DNA of 64,000 nucleotides from Euryodendron excelsum (GCA_033060915.1 CM065389.1:17137501-17201500); one strand, 5' to 3'; shown: positions 45,721-57,313, counted from the stretch's first letter. The notes: generated by a model not told the origin, from the sequence alone. Translations and numbers: made by a program.

Positions 45721-46850
45721 CTATAGTTTACCAAATAGAGAAAAAAATATTATGGTGGCTTTTATAATTTGATTGTCCAAAAATAGAAGATATTGTAAAT
45801 CTCAGCAGATGTAGGATCCAACACGCTGCAATTATCAAAAGTCCACTAATACGGGGTTCTTTAGTAGTAATGCATATCAAATTTATCATGTATTATTTAT
45901 TGTATTAAAAGTCAATTTATTAACTATGAATTTATGTTACTGACAAAACAAAATACCTCATGTCACAATTTAATAGGGATGAGTACTGAGCAATTGATAC
46001 TTGGTACTACCTGACTACTTAACTTTTTTTCTCAACTAGGCACTCAAATTTTGTTTTGAGTTACGAAAGAAGATAATTTGAAGTAATTGTGGACAAAAAT
46101 CTTATCATTTATTTCATTTTTTTAAAAAAGAAATGACATACATAGTGGCGGAGTCAAAAAATTTATCTACAAGGGGCAACAAATAATCACAACTCAAAAT
46201 TTATTTTTTCAACAAAATGCTATAAAACCAAAAATTTTATATAAAATTTTCATAGAATGATGTGATTGTTTGTGATCCTTTCATTTCAGAGCAAAACACT
46301 GACAATTTTGTCTTATAATTTTAAAATTATCACTACTACATCACTTTGGTGGAGTTTTTTTATAAAAAAAAATTTGAGAACAATTTTTTTTTTTCATATA
46401 AACAACAATTGAACACTTGACTTCTATATAATTATATAATGTATATAAGCTTATATATACAATATACAATGGAGCCTTTGAAGATAACAAATATATGGAG
46501 ATATTCATAAATTTTAAAAGGGGGCAAATTGAGAGGCATTTTTAAAATTGTAAGTCACAATAGTTTCTTTAAAATATAGGAAGCATTTATAAATTTTCAG
46601 AGAGGCAAATTGTAGGAAATTTTTAATAGTGCCTTTCATGGTATCGGTGGGTTGATACTCTCTTACAAATAGCCTATGAGTGTTGGCCGAGTGACTTGCA
46701 CCAGACAGCGTCTTTGGAAAAAACCTCAAATAATTCCAAGCGTAGGATGGCGAAGCAGTATAACCCAATGAAGTTTGGGGTTGAGTCCTCATGAAAAATT
46801 GGCAAGTTTATAAGGAAGGTGTATCACTCCTATCAGAAATTACAAAATAA
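45721..46850. other. Non-coding stretch, possible hAT-like remnant
   Basis: No gene. Around 46142, TAGTGGCGGAGTCA resembles a hAT terminal repeat, and about 46500-46620 has the GAGGCAAATT and GGGGGCAAATT words seen in decayed hAT ends. I cannot define an element. Confidence 0.3.
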
Positions 46851-47524
46851 TGGAACTACTTCTTAAAAGAAATAAAAAAAATTGTTTGTTTTGAAAGTGT
46901 TCTTTTAATCTAAACCAAACTAGGAAAACAATTTTGAACTTGATAAAAGAAAGTGTCGAGACCAATTGTTCTAATTAATTGCTTCACCTGAAATTCTAAT
47001 GAAGGCCTTTGATAACTCAAACCCTTGACTACATCACGAGTCTTTGATTCATAAGATTTAGCAATAAAAACGTTTGTTCTTCAACAATCAAATCTAGAAT
47101 AAATCAAGTTTAGAATTATAGATGCATACTATCGACTTATGCAATAAGTATACCAAATTAGGGTTTGTATATAAATATTACCAAGCATAATCAAACATTT
47201 AGGTTTTCATAAATATCTAAGGTTTTGATCCCAAAAAATTAAGAAGAAGAAAATTTAACATTGAAAATCAATTTACCTCCACTGTTCATCCAATATTTTT
47301 AATTGATCTTTACAATTGATCTCAATATGGGATTTAGCTACTCATAGACATGATAGATAAGCAAATATGTATTGAAATATTATTGAAAGACCGAATTCTG
47401 ATTGCAGGAATTGAAGAAAGCTATGAAAAACTATGTAAAAAGACTAGAAACTATTCTAAAGGTGCTGCTAAGACCTAGAAAACGTAAATAAACTTGCTAA
47501 ATCTAAAATAGAAGACAATCCCAA

Positions 47525-47534
47525 CTTTTATAGG
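47525..47534 (-). promoter_or_regulatory. TATA box of LTR L4
   Basis: CCTATAAAAG on the minus strand, immediately after the palindrome cluster. Confidence 0.55.
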
Positions 47535-47560
47535 CTTGTGAAAAATGCAGGTTACACCGA

Positions 47561-47770
47561 TTGTTCGAACGCCCTTGCAACTGTTCGAACAGGTATCTGG
47601 CACACTTCTGATGGTGTGAACAGACTACAGAATCTTCAAACACTCTTCAGACTTGATTCTGATGGGGAAAACATGCCTCAATAGTTTCTAACATAGAACA
47701 CCTTTTGATGTACCGTTTGAACGGTCTCTATACCATTTGAACGCTCGTCTTTGCCGTTTGAATGGTTGTT
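47561..47770 (-). promoter_or_regulatory. Palindrome cluster of LTR L4 (TTCGAA type)
   Basis: Sites GATTGTTCGAACGCCC (47563), AACTGTTCGAACAGGT (47580), and the decayed ACCGTTTGAACGGTC near 47720 plus GCCGTTTGAATGG near 47755. The TATA box (CCTATAAAAGTTGG, 47525-47534) follows within about 30 bp. Confidence 0.55.
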
Positions 47771-49787
47771 ATACTTTTGGTCTAATTTTGTTCCTTTTAA
47801 ACTAGGATCCTTGTTTACATAAAACAAACTAAGTTAGATACGAATTAGAACTAAAATTACATAATTAATCCTACTTTAGGTTTAACAAGGAACTAATTAC
47901 GGCATGTAGATTGCATTTTTAGAGTACAATTACACCCTCAACTAGCTTTTTGCTAATCCCTAGCAAAATTATAACAACTAAAAGATATCTCCACTTTTGT
48001 GGGACTCACGAGTACATTAGCATATGCACTAAGCCTTTAAACCCCTAGTAGACGAGTGGTGTCTCGTTAGGATTTCCACTAATGATTCACATGAACATTT
48101 ATTCATGTCATGTTAAAAACAATAAGAGTAAATGAGGAATATATAACTCACTAAAGATAGTTCTCAATTCACCCTAGATTGTGAATCATGCAATGTTAAG
48201 GCATAAAATATCTAAGAAAGAATAACATAAGAGTGTACTAGCAATAACATATAACTCAAACACCTCAAATTCGTGCAATGATATCCTCTATGCTTCAATT
48301 CAAATCTCACTAGTCATACACTCATAAAGAATGTTAAATACAAGGGTCTCACAATGGAAAGCTCATGGTATGAGTAAATGTAAATGAAATACTAAAAGAG
48401 CAATCCAATGACAAAAATCGCAAAGATGTAAGTGTACAATCTTAGCATTGCTCCATAAAAGAATATCCACAGTTAAAGTGCTAACCAGAGAATTGACATG
48501 TCATGACCTATACTACAAAGAATTTTCAACTCATGTATATTCCAGATAAGCTAAGACCATGTGAAAGAAGAGCCATGAATAAGGAGAAAGGAAGAGTTAA
48601 AGGACTCAAAACATGCATATAATTGACATGTGATGATCAATAAGCATACTCTTCTAATTTCTCAACTTTTTGCACAATCTTACTCTATCTTCTTCTTCCA
48701 CTTCTTTTTTTTTTTTCTCTTTTTTATTTCAATTACAAACTTCCTTTTCTCCTTTTATCCCCAAATATATCAATTTTTTGTCCTTGCTTTCTTCTTTTCA
48801 ACTCTACAATTTTTACTTTTGCTACCTCTCGTAAGCAATGGTATCATAATTCTCATAATGGGAAATATTTCAACAATGATATGCCTTTTTTTTTTCAAAG
48901 ATCAAATATGTAAAAGAATCAAGAGAAAGAAACTGGGCATGAATGACTCGAAGGAATAAGACGGCCTAGCCTAATATCTAAAATATAACAAGTTTGAAAT
49001 TCAATAGAGTATAAGTGTCAATATCTCTAACTATTACTCAACATATGAATCAAAACCAAGTATAACGAAGTTATTGAAAGAATGGAAGATCGCTAAATTA
49101 TCCTTGAATAAATGTATATCCGCTCCGAAAAGAAGATAAATTGGCTCTAAAGCTCACAAGTTAAAATCTCTACCCTTTAAGGATATACATGCACAAAATA
49201 TCAACACAGGACGTCAAATAGCATGGTAGTGCACAATGATGTGATATCCCTCTTTTAAAGATTTTATGACAAAACTTGCAATGCATCACAATAAAAAGGT
49301 GAATCAATAGTTAAGCTGAAGTATAATCCAATGTATGACTCAAATCATTCTCGAATCTAAGATTGCATTGACATGCATATTGCTATAGTTTTCACAAAAT
49401 TCTCTCCAACACATCCATCATCAATAATCAATAATCAATGAAAATATGGACGAATATGCTAAAGATACAAACCATGATACCCAAACCATATGATACTCAA
49501 ACCTATACCGAAGTACTCAAGTGTGTGAAAGACAGTCAATCAAAAGAATATAATACCTGAAACTAATCCATAAACATGACAGGGTTTAAAGTATAGGAAA
49601 CTCTATATATGAGATAACTGATGAGACTGCAAATGTCATTATTTTTCTCCTTTAATGTTTAATCTTTTATACTTATTTGATACCTAAAGATACTCACTAT
49701 TCTTATATTTTGACTTAGGGTGCTATGGAATGCTTAGGAAGAAGATCATAGCTTAAAAATGGTAAATTCGCTAGAGATTAGAAGTAG

Positions 49788-49985
49788 CGTTCGAACGGTC
49801 CCAAGAGGTGTTCGAACGGTAGTAGATGCATTTAAACGCTACGTCAAACGGTTAAACATCAAGTTCAGGTTTGAAGAGCGTTTGAAAGACTCAAAGAGCA
49901 TGTTTTACCGTTCGAAGTGTGTTCAACCTACCGTTCGAACGGTCGTCCGACGCATTCGAACGATGGCAAGGGCGTTCAAACGGTT
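49788..49985 (+). promoter_or_regulatory. Palindrome cluster of LTR L9 (TTCGAA type)
   Basis: At least eight sites in 200 bp, for example GCGTTCGAACGGTC (49788), GTGTTCGAACGGTA (49808) and the perfect 14-bp palindrome ACCGTTCGAACGGT (49930-49943), followed by GCATTCGAACGATGG. Half-decayed forms such as TTTAAACG and GTTCAAACGG lie between. The TATA box is about 28 bp downstream. Confidence 0.65.
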
Positions 49986-50011
49986 TTGCGCAGCTACAGA
50001 ATTTCAGAAGC

Positions 50012-50020
50012 CTATAAAAG
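50012..50020 (+). promoter_or_regulatory. TATA box of LTR L9
   Basis: CCTATAAAAGCTGGG, following the palindrome cluster. Confidence 0.6.
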
Positions 50021-51009
50021 CTGGGACTATTTTGTTTTTAGGGTTGTTGACGTTTTTCATATTATTTGAGATTATTCTTTGAGTTGTTTTCATGGCCTTG
50101 CATGGCTAAACTCTGAATCTTGGTCAAAGGAGACAGAAACCTCGGAATTAATAATAAACTGTGAGATCTAATTTGTTTTCATTATTCGATTTATGCTTTG
50201 AGTGTCGAATGGTATTCTATGCCTATTTTCATGATTGTCTTGTTTAATCGCTAGGAGGCCTACTAGTTTATTAATCATTGCAATCTACTGCTGAGTTAGA
50301 TATCAAATCCGTAATTATTTGATTCCTCTGATTTGTGAAGCAACTGAGATTTAATGATTTACTGCGTTTGGAATTATTATATCTTGGGAAGGGCATTCGA
50401 CTAAATTAAATGTAACCGCTTGTACTTGTGTTGTTTAGTTTCATCGATTTCTCTAATTCTTAAGGCTACTACTAGATTAAACCTTGTGTGCTTTTCCTGG
50501 GTTGTTTAATATTTAGGGTTAATCAGATCGCTTATTTCTGATTAACTACAACTAAGGAGAGATAGGAAAATAGTTCCAACGGTGAATATTCAAAGAGTGA
50601 ATTGATAAGCTTGCATCGATGATCAATTATAAATTCTAATGATGGATGGTGACCTAGACCAAGGTTTGTTCTTCTATTTGATTTCAATACTTTAGTCTGA
50701 ATTATTTCGTAATTGTGAATATTAAAATAGTTTTCATTAAATCCAAAACCCCCAAATCCTTGTTCACATAGCATAAAACTAGGCTAAACACTCTTCGTGG
50801 GAACGATCCTTACTCACATTACTACATAATTGTTTTTGGGTATCGATTTTATTTTTGGGTGTCCGTGACAACACACCAATAACCCACACATAGACAAGAC
50901 ACATATAATGGAGTGCAAAAAGATATCCTCTAATGAACAAAAGAGCTTTAGATACACGATATGAGATGTACATGCAAAATATCCTAGTTTCTAAACTCTA
51001 CTCCTCGAA

Positions 51010-51735
51010 ATCCTTATCTCTATCCTCGAGTGGTGGTCGTTGTAAATGTTAGACTAGCACCATCATGTAATCAATCATCCCTTGCTGCGCATGAATACGC
51101 GCCTGGCGAGTGATAAGGAGGAGCGAATTATAGACAAATACAAATAGAGGCCGATATTTAGGAAGTAGTACCCTCAATGGCAGCTATCGATGCTCAAGCC
51201 ACTGTGTCCCAGCAACACAGAGCTCGACTGGCACTACATCGAAATCTAGGGCCCCCTCAGATGGGAACCCAAACTGGGCACCAAGAACTCTAGGAATCTG
51301 ATAAAACTGGGCAATAATATTAGGGGTAGCTATGATCTGACAACCCCTAACCTAATATGCAATCACCTCCTGACCCAGAACAATCACAGTCCTCCTAATG
51401 TTCGCCATGAACTCGATAATCAACATAAATATGCAAATTTCCAGAAACACGGCTAGGGAGTCTATTGCCTCATAGCAAACTCCTCGTCCCACTTATAGAT
51501 ACCACCCTTAAAGCCATGGAGAGTAAACTGTCTTTCTATCGGGAAGCCTCTCACACTCCATATCTCATCGAAGACATGAAATGCCTCTATACTAATGAAT
51601 CGCTCGACATCATAAGCCAGGGGTGGTTCTATCGCCTCTCCCCACCCTACTGTACCAACTTGGCCACCTCGACCAACTCTACCTCCCCCTCTGTCATCCT
51701 ATCTAGCTTTAGCAAATCGGCCAACCATAATAATA
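51010..51735 (-). pseudogene. Gag-like 'putative plant transposon protein' reading, broken
   Basis: On the minus strand: ERFISIEAFHVFDEIWSVRG, then in another frame RGCQIIATPNIIAQFYQIP, VVPVELCVAGTQWLEHR and FVFVYNSLLLITRQARI. The order and spacing match the conserved domain of plant proteins annotated as 'putative plant transposon protein' (Pfam Transposase_32), which accompanies Athila-type elements (family pattern: RG..V.FS...IN.FY.LP... LC..GT.W ... W..FV...L.P.S). It has several stops and at least one frameshift. About 210 bp upstream lies a TATA box with a palindrome cluster. Confidence 0.55.
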
Positions 51736-51945
51736 TAAAACAGATAAAACACTAAGTGCTTTAAGTAGTGAAAAGAACGAGAGGAAAGCTCAAGAAGAAT
51801 ACCTAAGATGGCGGGAAAAGACTACAATGAAGTGCAAGCTGGTGGTCAGACTCTAACAGGGCCTCGCTATCTTACAACGCTCAGAAACTCTTGAAAAAAA
51901 TTGGCTCAACTCATTTTAAACGAGTTCAAACTGATTTTGGAAGCC

Positions 51946-51955
51946 CTATATATAG
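51946..51955 (-). promoter_or_regulatory. TATA box after cluster L10
   Basis: CTATATATAG on the minus strand, between the palindrome cluster and the gag-like reading. Confidence 0.5.
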
Positions 51956-51968
51956 AATTCTAACATTG

Positions 51969-52143
51969 TCAGACGGCCGGTTGAATGCCCATTCGAACGA
52001 TGCATTCGAACGCGCGTCTGACGTTTTTAATCAACATAAGGCTAATGTCATCACAGACATGGCGCTGATGTCATTCGTTTAAACACTGATGTGGCACGTT
52101 TAAACGGTTGTCCGAATGGCAAAGTGGACAATTCGAATGCAGG
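51969..52143 (-). promoter_or_regulatory. Palindrome cluster upstream of the gag-like reading (L10)
   Basis: Sites CCATTCGAACGATG (51990), GCATTCGAACGCGC (52003), CGTTTAAACACTG (52076), CACGTTTAAACGG (52097) and CAATTCGAATGC (52129). In the minus direction the TATA box CTATATATAG at 51946-51955 follows within about 15 bp. Unlike the other clusters, the sequence between TATA and the reading shows no primer-binding site, so whether this is an LTR is unclear. Confidence 0.5.
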
Positions 52144-52302
52144 TTCCTAAAATTAAATAAAAACTTAAAAAAACCAAAAATTTAGAAACTAACAACCATC
52201 CTCTCCCAACTAAAGCTATGTAATATCCTCAATGCATGAAAGCAAAGCCAAAGAAGCACAAACTAGGGGAAGCAAGAAGAAAAACGGGGATACCAAAGGG
52301 CA

Positions 52303-52330
52303 CCCCCCCCCCCCCCCCCCCAAAAAAAAA
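52303..52330. repeat. C19-A9 homopolymer junction
   Basis: Nineteen C (52303-52321) followed by nine A; on the minus strand T9-G19, the same T-then-G order as in the LINE at 19280. Confidence 0.9.
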
Positions 52331-53816
52331 CCTATGGAAAAACTAAAGACCTAAAAACTACTCAAAAAGAAGATCCTAAGTCTACTCTAAACACCTAAGC
52401 TACGCTACCATACACGGATTACGTAATCGCTTAAAGACTGGTGGGTTCCCAAGACCCACACACTCAACCTCACGCACTTCCATCTCTAGTAGGGCTTCAA
52501 TCTTTACTCATTAACCTTGAACATTTTACCATTGGTGGGATTTTATATTTCGACCGCCCTATGCAATGACACGTTCCTAACAATATAAGGTCCCGACCTT
52601 CCACTTTGAAGTTTGTCCGAAAACAAGTGTAATCAGGAGTTATATAGTAAGACCTTTTGACCAATTGGTTCACACCCGAAACCGCTCTTTTTATCCGCAA
52701 GCGCACGGTTGACGGTTGTGGTTTTATCCGAAAAATTTAGAATAGTATTTCCTCAAGGACCTAACCTAATATAGGTTATAGCACTCAACTCACACTAACC
52801 AAACTCGGGTCGACTAGACATTATGTGAATTAAATCTAAATAAAAGGAAAAATAAAAGAGACTAAAAATCTTTTGGGTTTTGATGGTTGTTTTGAATTCC
52901 TAGACTAATGCAATGAAAATAAAAGAAATTAACACTAGGAAATTAAATTAAAATAAATTGAAATTAAACTTAAAACAATAAAAAGGGAATTAGGCTCAAA
53001 TGATCCAATCGCTCAATTCTTCCAAGGCTTTCAATGAGATTTATAACTCAAATCAAACACAACATTTAAGAATGTTTGATTTGGAGGATTTAACTTGGAA
53101 AACCAATAATTCTCAAGTAATTGAAATTAGATACATGATTAATAGGGAATCAAAGATTAATACCATCGATTTAACTAGGGTTAATACCAAATTTGTGGTT
53201 TGTGCATTGAATAAGTCAAATATAGTCAATAACCTAAGTGTTCTAAGGCATCTTCAATCAATTGATGGGAATGAATTCCTACCAATTTTGGAGTATTTAT
53301 CTAGTGGAGAGTCATAAATTAATACTATCGATTTGATTGATTAAAATCTCCAAACTTAGTCAATAATTTAAGTTTTCTAAAATTCCACATGTAATTACTA
53401 GGAACTCGAATTTTAGGAAAATATGGCAATTAATTTATGGTATAACTCCATTGAAATTATTGGATTATTTGAGTGATTTTCCCATTTGAACCCAATTTAA
53501 AAACTAGCTAATTAAATTCATCCTAAAAGCATGTAAAATGTAAATAAAGCATGTAGAAATTTAAAGCTGAAAATTACTTGAATATTAAGAGTGTTTGGGT
53601 AGAAGGAAAATAAAGGAAAGTATAGTAAAGTGAAAGAAAATACAATACAATGAAAGAAAATTACAAATTCTAACTCTATATTACTATTATAAAGCTAAAT
53701 TTAAGCTAAAAATGAAGAAAAATGAAAAAACTAACCTTGGAGGAGCTTTTCCCGCCGCCTCCTTTGCTAACACTAACCCTAAAACACTCTATCCCCCTTT
53801 TCCCCGCACACACAGC

Positions 53817-53826
53817 TTTTATATCT
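53817..53826 (-). promoter_or_regulatory. TATA box of LTR L11
   Basis: ATATAAAAGCTG on the minus strand, directly after the cluster. Confidence 0.55.
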
Positions 53827-53836
53827 GAGATTCTGT

Positions 53837-54172
53837 ATCGACCGATAGAACAGTCCATAATGCGATCGAATGGCCGATCGAACGGTCCATGGTCGATCAA
53901 ACGGTCGGTTGCGATCGAACGGCCGATCGATAAAAAACGGACCCTCTTTGAAGTTTGGTCATTTCTAATGCAGAAGCGATTTTTGTCGTCACTAATCGAA
54001 CGGTCGATCGATCAATAAAACTCCCTTTCTAAAGTTTGACTCTAAGTGGAAGCATGTTGCTGCAGAAGATCGAACAGGGGCATTTTCGACATCACAGATC
54101 GAACAGTCTCAAGGTAATCGAACAGCCGATCAAATAGTACAAAGAGATCGAACGGCCGATCGATCGATCTTC
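53837..54172 (-). promoter_or_regulatory. Palindrome cluster of LTR L11 (CGATCG type)
   Basis: About fifteen CGATCG or GATCGAACGG sites, for example GCGATCGAACGGCCGATCG near 53911, TCGAACGGTCGATCGATC near 53998 and ATCGAACGGCCGATCGATCG near 54146. The TATA box (ATATAAAAGCTG on the minus strand, 53817-53826) follows within 20 bp. Confidence 0.6.
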
Positions 54173-54348
54173 CTATTTTTTGCCTATTTGCCTCGTTTTG
54201 AAATCGCCTTGATCATTTATTTGCCTTTATTAGCTCCTATAACCTACAAAACACACACAAAACATAGTCAAACAAATGTATAACTAAAATAAGACAATTA
54301 ACACTAATCTAAGTCTAACAACATGCAAATTAAAGGCCTATGATTACA

Positions 54349-54522
54349 AAAGATTTTCTTAAATACCACCCCATACTTTCTCATCAAAAGACCTACGAGT
54401 CTATTACAGAAGTAGGAGCCTCCATCACTAATAATAGCTCACGGCATACCAAAACATGAAAAGATGTGCCCTTTTAAGAATTTGATCACCACTAGGTGAT
54501 CATTGGTACCTTGACAGAATGG
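54349..54522 (-). pseudogene. Ty3/gypsy (Athila-like) integrase fragment
   Basis: On the minus strand GTNDHLVVIKFLKGHIFSCF, a stop after FGMP, then AIISDGGSYFCNRLV and LLMRKYGVVF, the middle of a Ty3/gypsy integrase core including its second catalytic Asp (ISDGG). It is cut on one side by LTR L11 and on the other by LTR L5. It shows that coding Athila relatives once lay here. Confidence 0.7.
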
Positions 54523-54527
54523 CTTTT

Positions 54528-56050
54528 TTATTGTACTCTAAAAGTGCAATCTACATGCCATAATTAACTAATTATTAGTTTTATATTATATTTAATTGTG
54601 TTCATTTTAATCATAATTCGTACTAACTTAGGTTTGTGTTTATTTTCAAGAATCTTAGCTAAAAAGGGATTAATTCGCGCTGAAATAGAATAGGCGTTCG
54701 AAGTGCGTTCGAACAGTCCTCAAGGGCATTCAAACGGTATATAGAAGCGTTCAAACAGTACGTCAAACGATCTCATGTCAAATTCAGGTTCGAAGTGCGT
54801 TCGAAAGATTCAAAGAGCAAGTTTTCCCGTTCGAACGGTTGTCCGTGGTGTTCGAACGGTGGCCCAGGCATTCGAACGGTTTTGAGCTTAAATGGAATGA
54901 TTCGAATGCAATTTAATCATAGGTTTCAAGAGGTTGCTGTCAAGGTACAAGTTGCTAAAAGCTGTGGTACAAGCTGCTGCAGCACGCAGAGCTGAAACTT
55001 TGAAAGCCCATATCTTGCGAACCAGAAAGGCTATTTAGGCTCACAGTATGTTGATTGCATATAACTTTTCGAGACCTATAACTTTTGTAAACGAACCCAG
55101 CCCATCTGAGTACTCGGTGGGAACCGTCCGTACGACTGACGACAGAATTTATATATAACTCACTTTTCAGTCAGGGAGAGATTGGTAGGTAGTAGAATAG
55201 ATTTAGGTTTTTGATGTTTTTGAAGAGATTTCTAGGGTTGACATTTTTCTAGGGTTTTAGGAGTAGTTTTAGAAGTAGATTAGAGTTGTTTATTTATAGT
55301 TTGCATTCAGTTTTCAATTCCTATAATCAGATTTCTCAGTCTTTCAATATATTTTTAATACAACTTTGCGTATCTATGATTATGATGAGTAGCTAGATTC
55401 CATCTTGGGATCAATTGTGAAGATTAATTAAAGATCTTGGATGAACAAAGGAGGTATGTTCTTGGTTTTAAAGTTAAATTTTCTGGTTTCTTTCTTCTTC
55501 TTCTTCGTTCTAGAAACCTTTGGAAACCTGAGCATCCTATTATGTTTGGTAATGCTTATGCGTGAATACCACACTCAGTACATACGCTGCCTTATAACAT
55601 TTATGCATGAGTTGGGTTCAGTATATGCGCTGTGCAAATCGATGATGCATGTCCTTGATTCTAACAACCCGATTTATTCTAGAAGTTGAAGTTTTGAAGA
55701 ACCCTTATTTTTATCGCTAAATCTTCCGAATCCGAGACTCACGATATAGTCGAAGGATTTGAGTTATTAAATTATCTCCTTCGGAATTTCCAGAGACGCA
55801 ATTGATTGGATCGATTTAACCCAGGACTTTTCTTTATTTCTTAGTTTAAATTAGATAACAAATCTTTTCTCAACCTAAAATCAAATTTTTGTTTAGTGGA
55901 GTGTTTTTCTTAATATTTTTGATCCACGGTAAGTTTTCCTATTTACGTAAACCAACTTCCTTGTGGGATCGACCTCGTACTCATTAGAAATTATTACAAC
56001 ATCGCGGTCGTGCACATGCTATTAATTATCACCCTTTTAGGGAGCGATCA
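54528..56050 (+). mobile_element. 5' LTR (L5) of an Athila-like non-autonomous element
   Basis: It begins with ATTGTACTC and the terminal hairpin (the TGATTG start has become TTATTG) and ends GGAGCGATCA at 56050, next to a primer-binding site. It contains a TTCGAA palindrome cluster (54693-54885), a possible TATA box at 55150-55158, and the GTGGGATCGACCTCGTACTC block near its end. It shares long stretches with L6 (59756) and L7 (61204). Confidence 0.75.
54693..54885 (+). promoter_or_regulatory. Palindrome cluster of LTR L5 (TTCGAA type)
   Basis: Sites GCGTTCGAAGTGCG, GCGTTCGAACAGTCC, CCCGTTCGAACGGTTG (54827), GTGTTCGAACGGTGG and GCATTCGAACGG, with decayed CATTCAAACGG forms between. The nearest TATA-like string (TATATATAA, 55150-55158) is about 265 bp downstream, further than in the other LTRs. 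Confidence 0.6.
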
Positions 56051-56056
56051 AGTTTT

Positions 56057-56074
56057 TGGCACCGTTGTCGGGGA
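56057..56074 (+). promoter_or_regulatory. Primer-binding site (tRNA-Asp type)
   Basis: TGGCACCGTTGTCGGGGA, two mismatches from the complement of plant tRNA-Asp (TGGCGCCGTTGCCGGGGA), which Athila-type elements use. Both mismatches are of the kind made by loss of methylated cytosine. It lies six bases after the 5' LTR. Confidence 0.75.
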
Positions 56075-56317
56075 AGCTACATTTTACGTTGGTGGACGAG
56101 CCTTGGAGATTCTATTTTAGAGGAAGCACTTCACCATCATTCTACAAACACAAGGGAACTCAATAGCTCGTTTGGGTAACTTCGTTCCATCTTTTATTTT
56201 TGAGCACTTATTTTTGTTTTTCTTTTGGTTACATTAAGTTTGTGCATCATTGTTGTGGGATTGGGAGAATAAGTTGTTTTCATATACTTATTGGTTGGTC
56301 TTGCATATATTTTAATC

Positions 56318-57313
56318 ATGGATTATCCTTGGAATTTTATTGCTACAAGTCTTGATTTAGACACAGCACAACCACAAGATTATTATCCACCTCCAAACTA
56401 TTCGGAGTGGAGGTCTCAAACTTTACCATATGCTTCTTATGAACAACCACCACAACAACCATACTACCATGCACCACCTTCATCTTCACCATATGCTGAT
56501 GATTCATATACACCTTTTACTTCACTTTACACGTTTCACAAGGCATATCCTTCATTATCTTATCAACCTTTGGTAGAGAATCAAGAGAACATATTGTCAT
56601 CTTATATGTCATATCACACAGTTATGTTCTCGAGGTTCAAGGATACTAATACTGAGGTACAAGCTAACACTCTTGCACAAATTCGTCAGGAATTAGATGA
56701 CCTAACTCAACGGTTGGCCTTGTTAACATAAGAGCCAAGGGATCACGAGAAGGAAGAGCTTTAGGCTTAATCTCGAGATAATCCTACAAATGAGATGTTC
56801 CCAATTCCATATATGAGTATTCATGACCAAGGTCTCTCTGTTATCACCCTTAAGACTGACTATGAAATAGAGAATATCCACGTTCCCGCAGTGTCTAATC
56901 CAAGGGAAGACATTCTTAGGGTGGATGATGATGAGGATGAGGATGAGGTTGAAGAAGAGGTACTTATTCTTCTTGAGGTGTCTGAACTGATGGAAGTGAT
57001 ACCTACAGAAGAGGTGGAAGGAACAATGGAGAATGAGGGAGAGGAGCCCAAGATTAGGGACTCCAAAGAAGAAGAGAAGGGTAGTGATGAGTCTACCCTT
57101 AAGGATGATTTTGGTCTAGATGTTGGGAATTCGCATGTTAAAGAGGATGTTAATGGTCTAGAGGCCAGTCCTACCGTGTCTAGGGATTATGTTATCCTTA
57201 CTTTTACTCCTCTAGTACCTTGTCTTATTCTACCGGAGCCTTTGGAGCTCCATGTCCGAACATTGGAACTAAACATCATTCCAATGGCTGACCAAAAAGA
57301 AGGGGAGGTTTAA
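56318..57313 (+). pseudogene. Gag-like acidic ORF of the non-autonomous element
   Basis: One frame runs from ATG 56318 (MDYPWNF) to a stop at 57311-57313, about 331 codons, broken only by stops at 56729, 56762 and 56768. It has a Pro/Tyr/Gln-rich part (DYYPPPNYSEWRS, PPQQPYYHAPP), a short coiled-coil-like QANTLAQIRQELDDLTQRLA, then a very acidic part (DDDEDEDEVEEEV) and EPLELHVRTLELNIIPMAD. The first part recalls the end of Athila gag. No reverse transcriptase or integrase follows, so the element depended on partners. Identity as gag is an inference. Confidence 0.5.

Larger units (their letters stand above)
46860..47934 (-). mobile_element. Athila-like LTR (L4), 3' LTR of a minus-strand element
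   Basis: On the minus strand it begins TGTAATTGTACTC with a terminal hairpin (ATTGTA and TGCAAT), directly after a purine-rich GCTAGTTGAGGG, the likely plus-strand primer of the internal region to its right. It contains a TTCGAA-type palindrome cluster and a TATA box, then the CAATTGTAAAGATC block near 47310. The far end, near 46860, is approximate. Confidence 0.6.
49619..50878 (+). mobile_element. Athila-like solo LTR (L9), TSD ATAAC
   Basis: 1260 bp from TGATGAGACTG to ...GACAACACACCA, flanked by perfect 5-bp duplications ATAAC (49614-49618 and 50879-50883). It contains a strong TTCGAA palindrome cluster, a TATA box (50012-50020), and near its end the 'GGGAACGATCCTTACTCA' block typical of Athila-like LTRs. 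It interrupts a minus-strand element, so it is younger. Confidence 0.8.
47935..52260 (-). mobile_element. Internal region of a minus-strand Athila-like element
   Basis: From 47935 to about 49610 it is the reverse complement of sequence like 58850-59755 (shared 'GCTAGGGATTAGCAAAA', a pyrimidine/purine-rich spacer, and 'CATGCATATAATTGACATG'-like blocks). An LTR (L9) has inserted at 49614-49618. Beyond it a broken gag-like reading (51010-51735) and, near 52200-52255, a TGCATTGAGGATATTACATA-like block resembling Athila internal DNA (cf. 58005-58045). No pol is visible. The right edge is not defined. Confidence 0.5.
52700..54348 (-). mobile_element. Athila-like LTR (L11), CGATCG type
   Basis: On the minus strand it starts TGTAATCATAGG at 54348 within an integrase fragment. 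It carries a long CGATCG/ATCGAACGG palindrome cluster (53837-54172) and a TATA box, then the block 'GAGTTATAAATCTCATTGAAA' near 53040. It ends near 52700 in a CCGTGCGCTTGCGGATAAAA string of the kind found at the ends of plant gypsy LTRs. The inner end is approximate and no TSD was found. Confidence 0.55.

Noticed and set aside
48630..48959. 109-codon Phe-rich frame, possible membrane protein
   Set aside because: It is the pyrimidine-rich complement of the non-coding spacer of an Athila-like element (compare 58885-58985).
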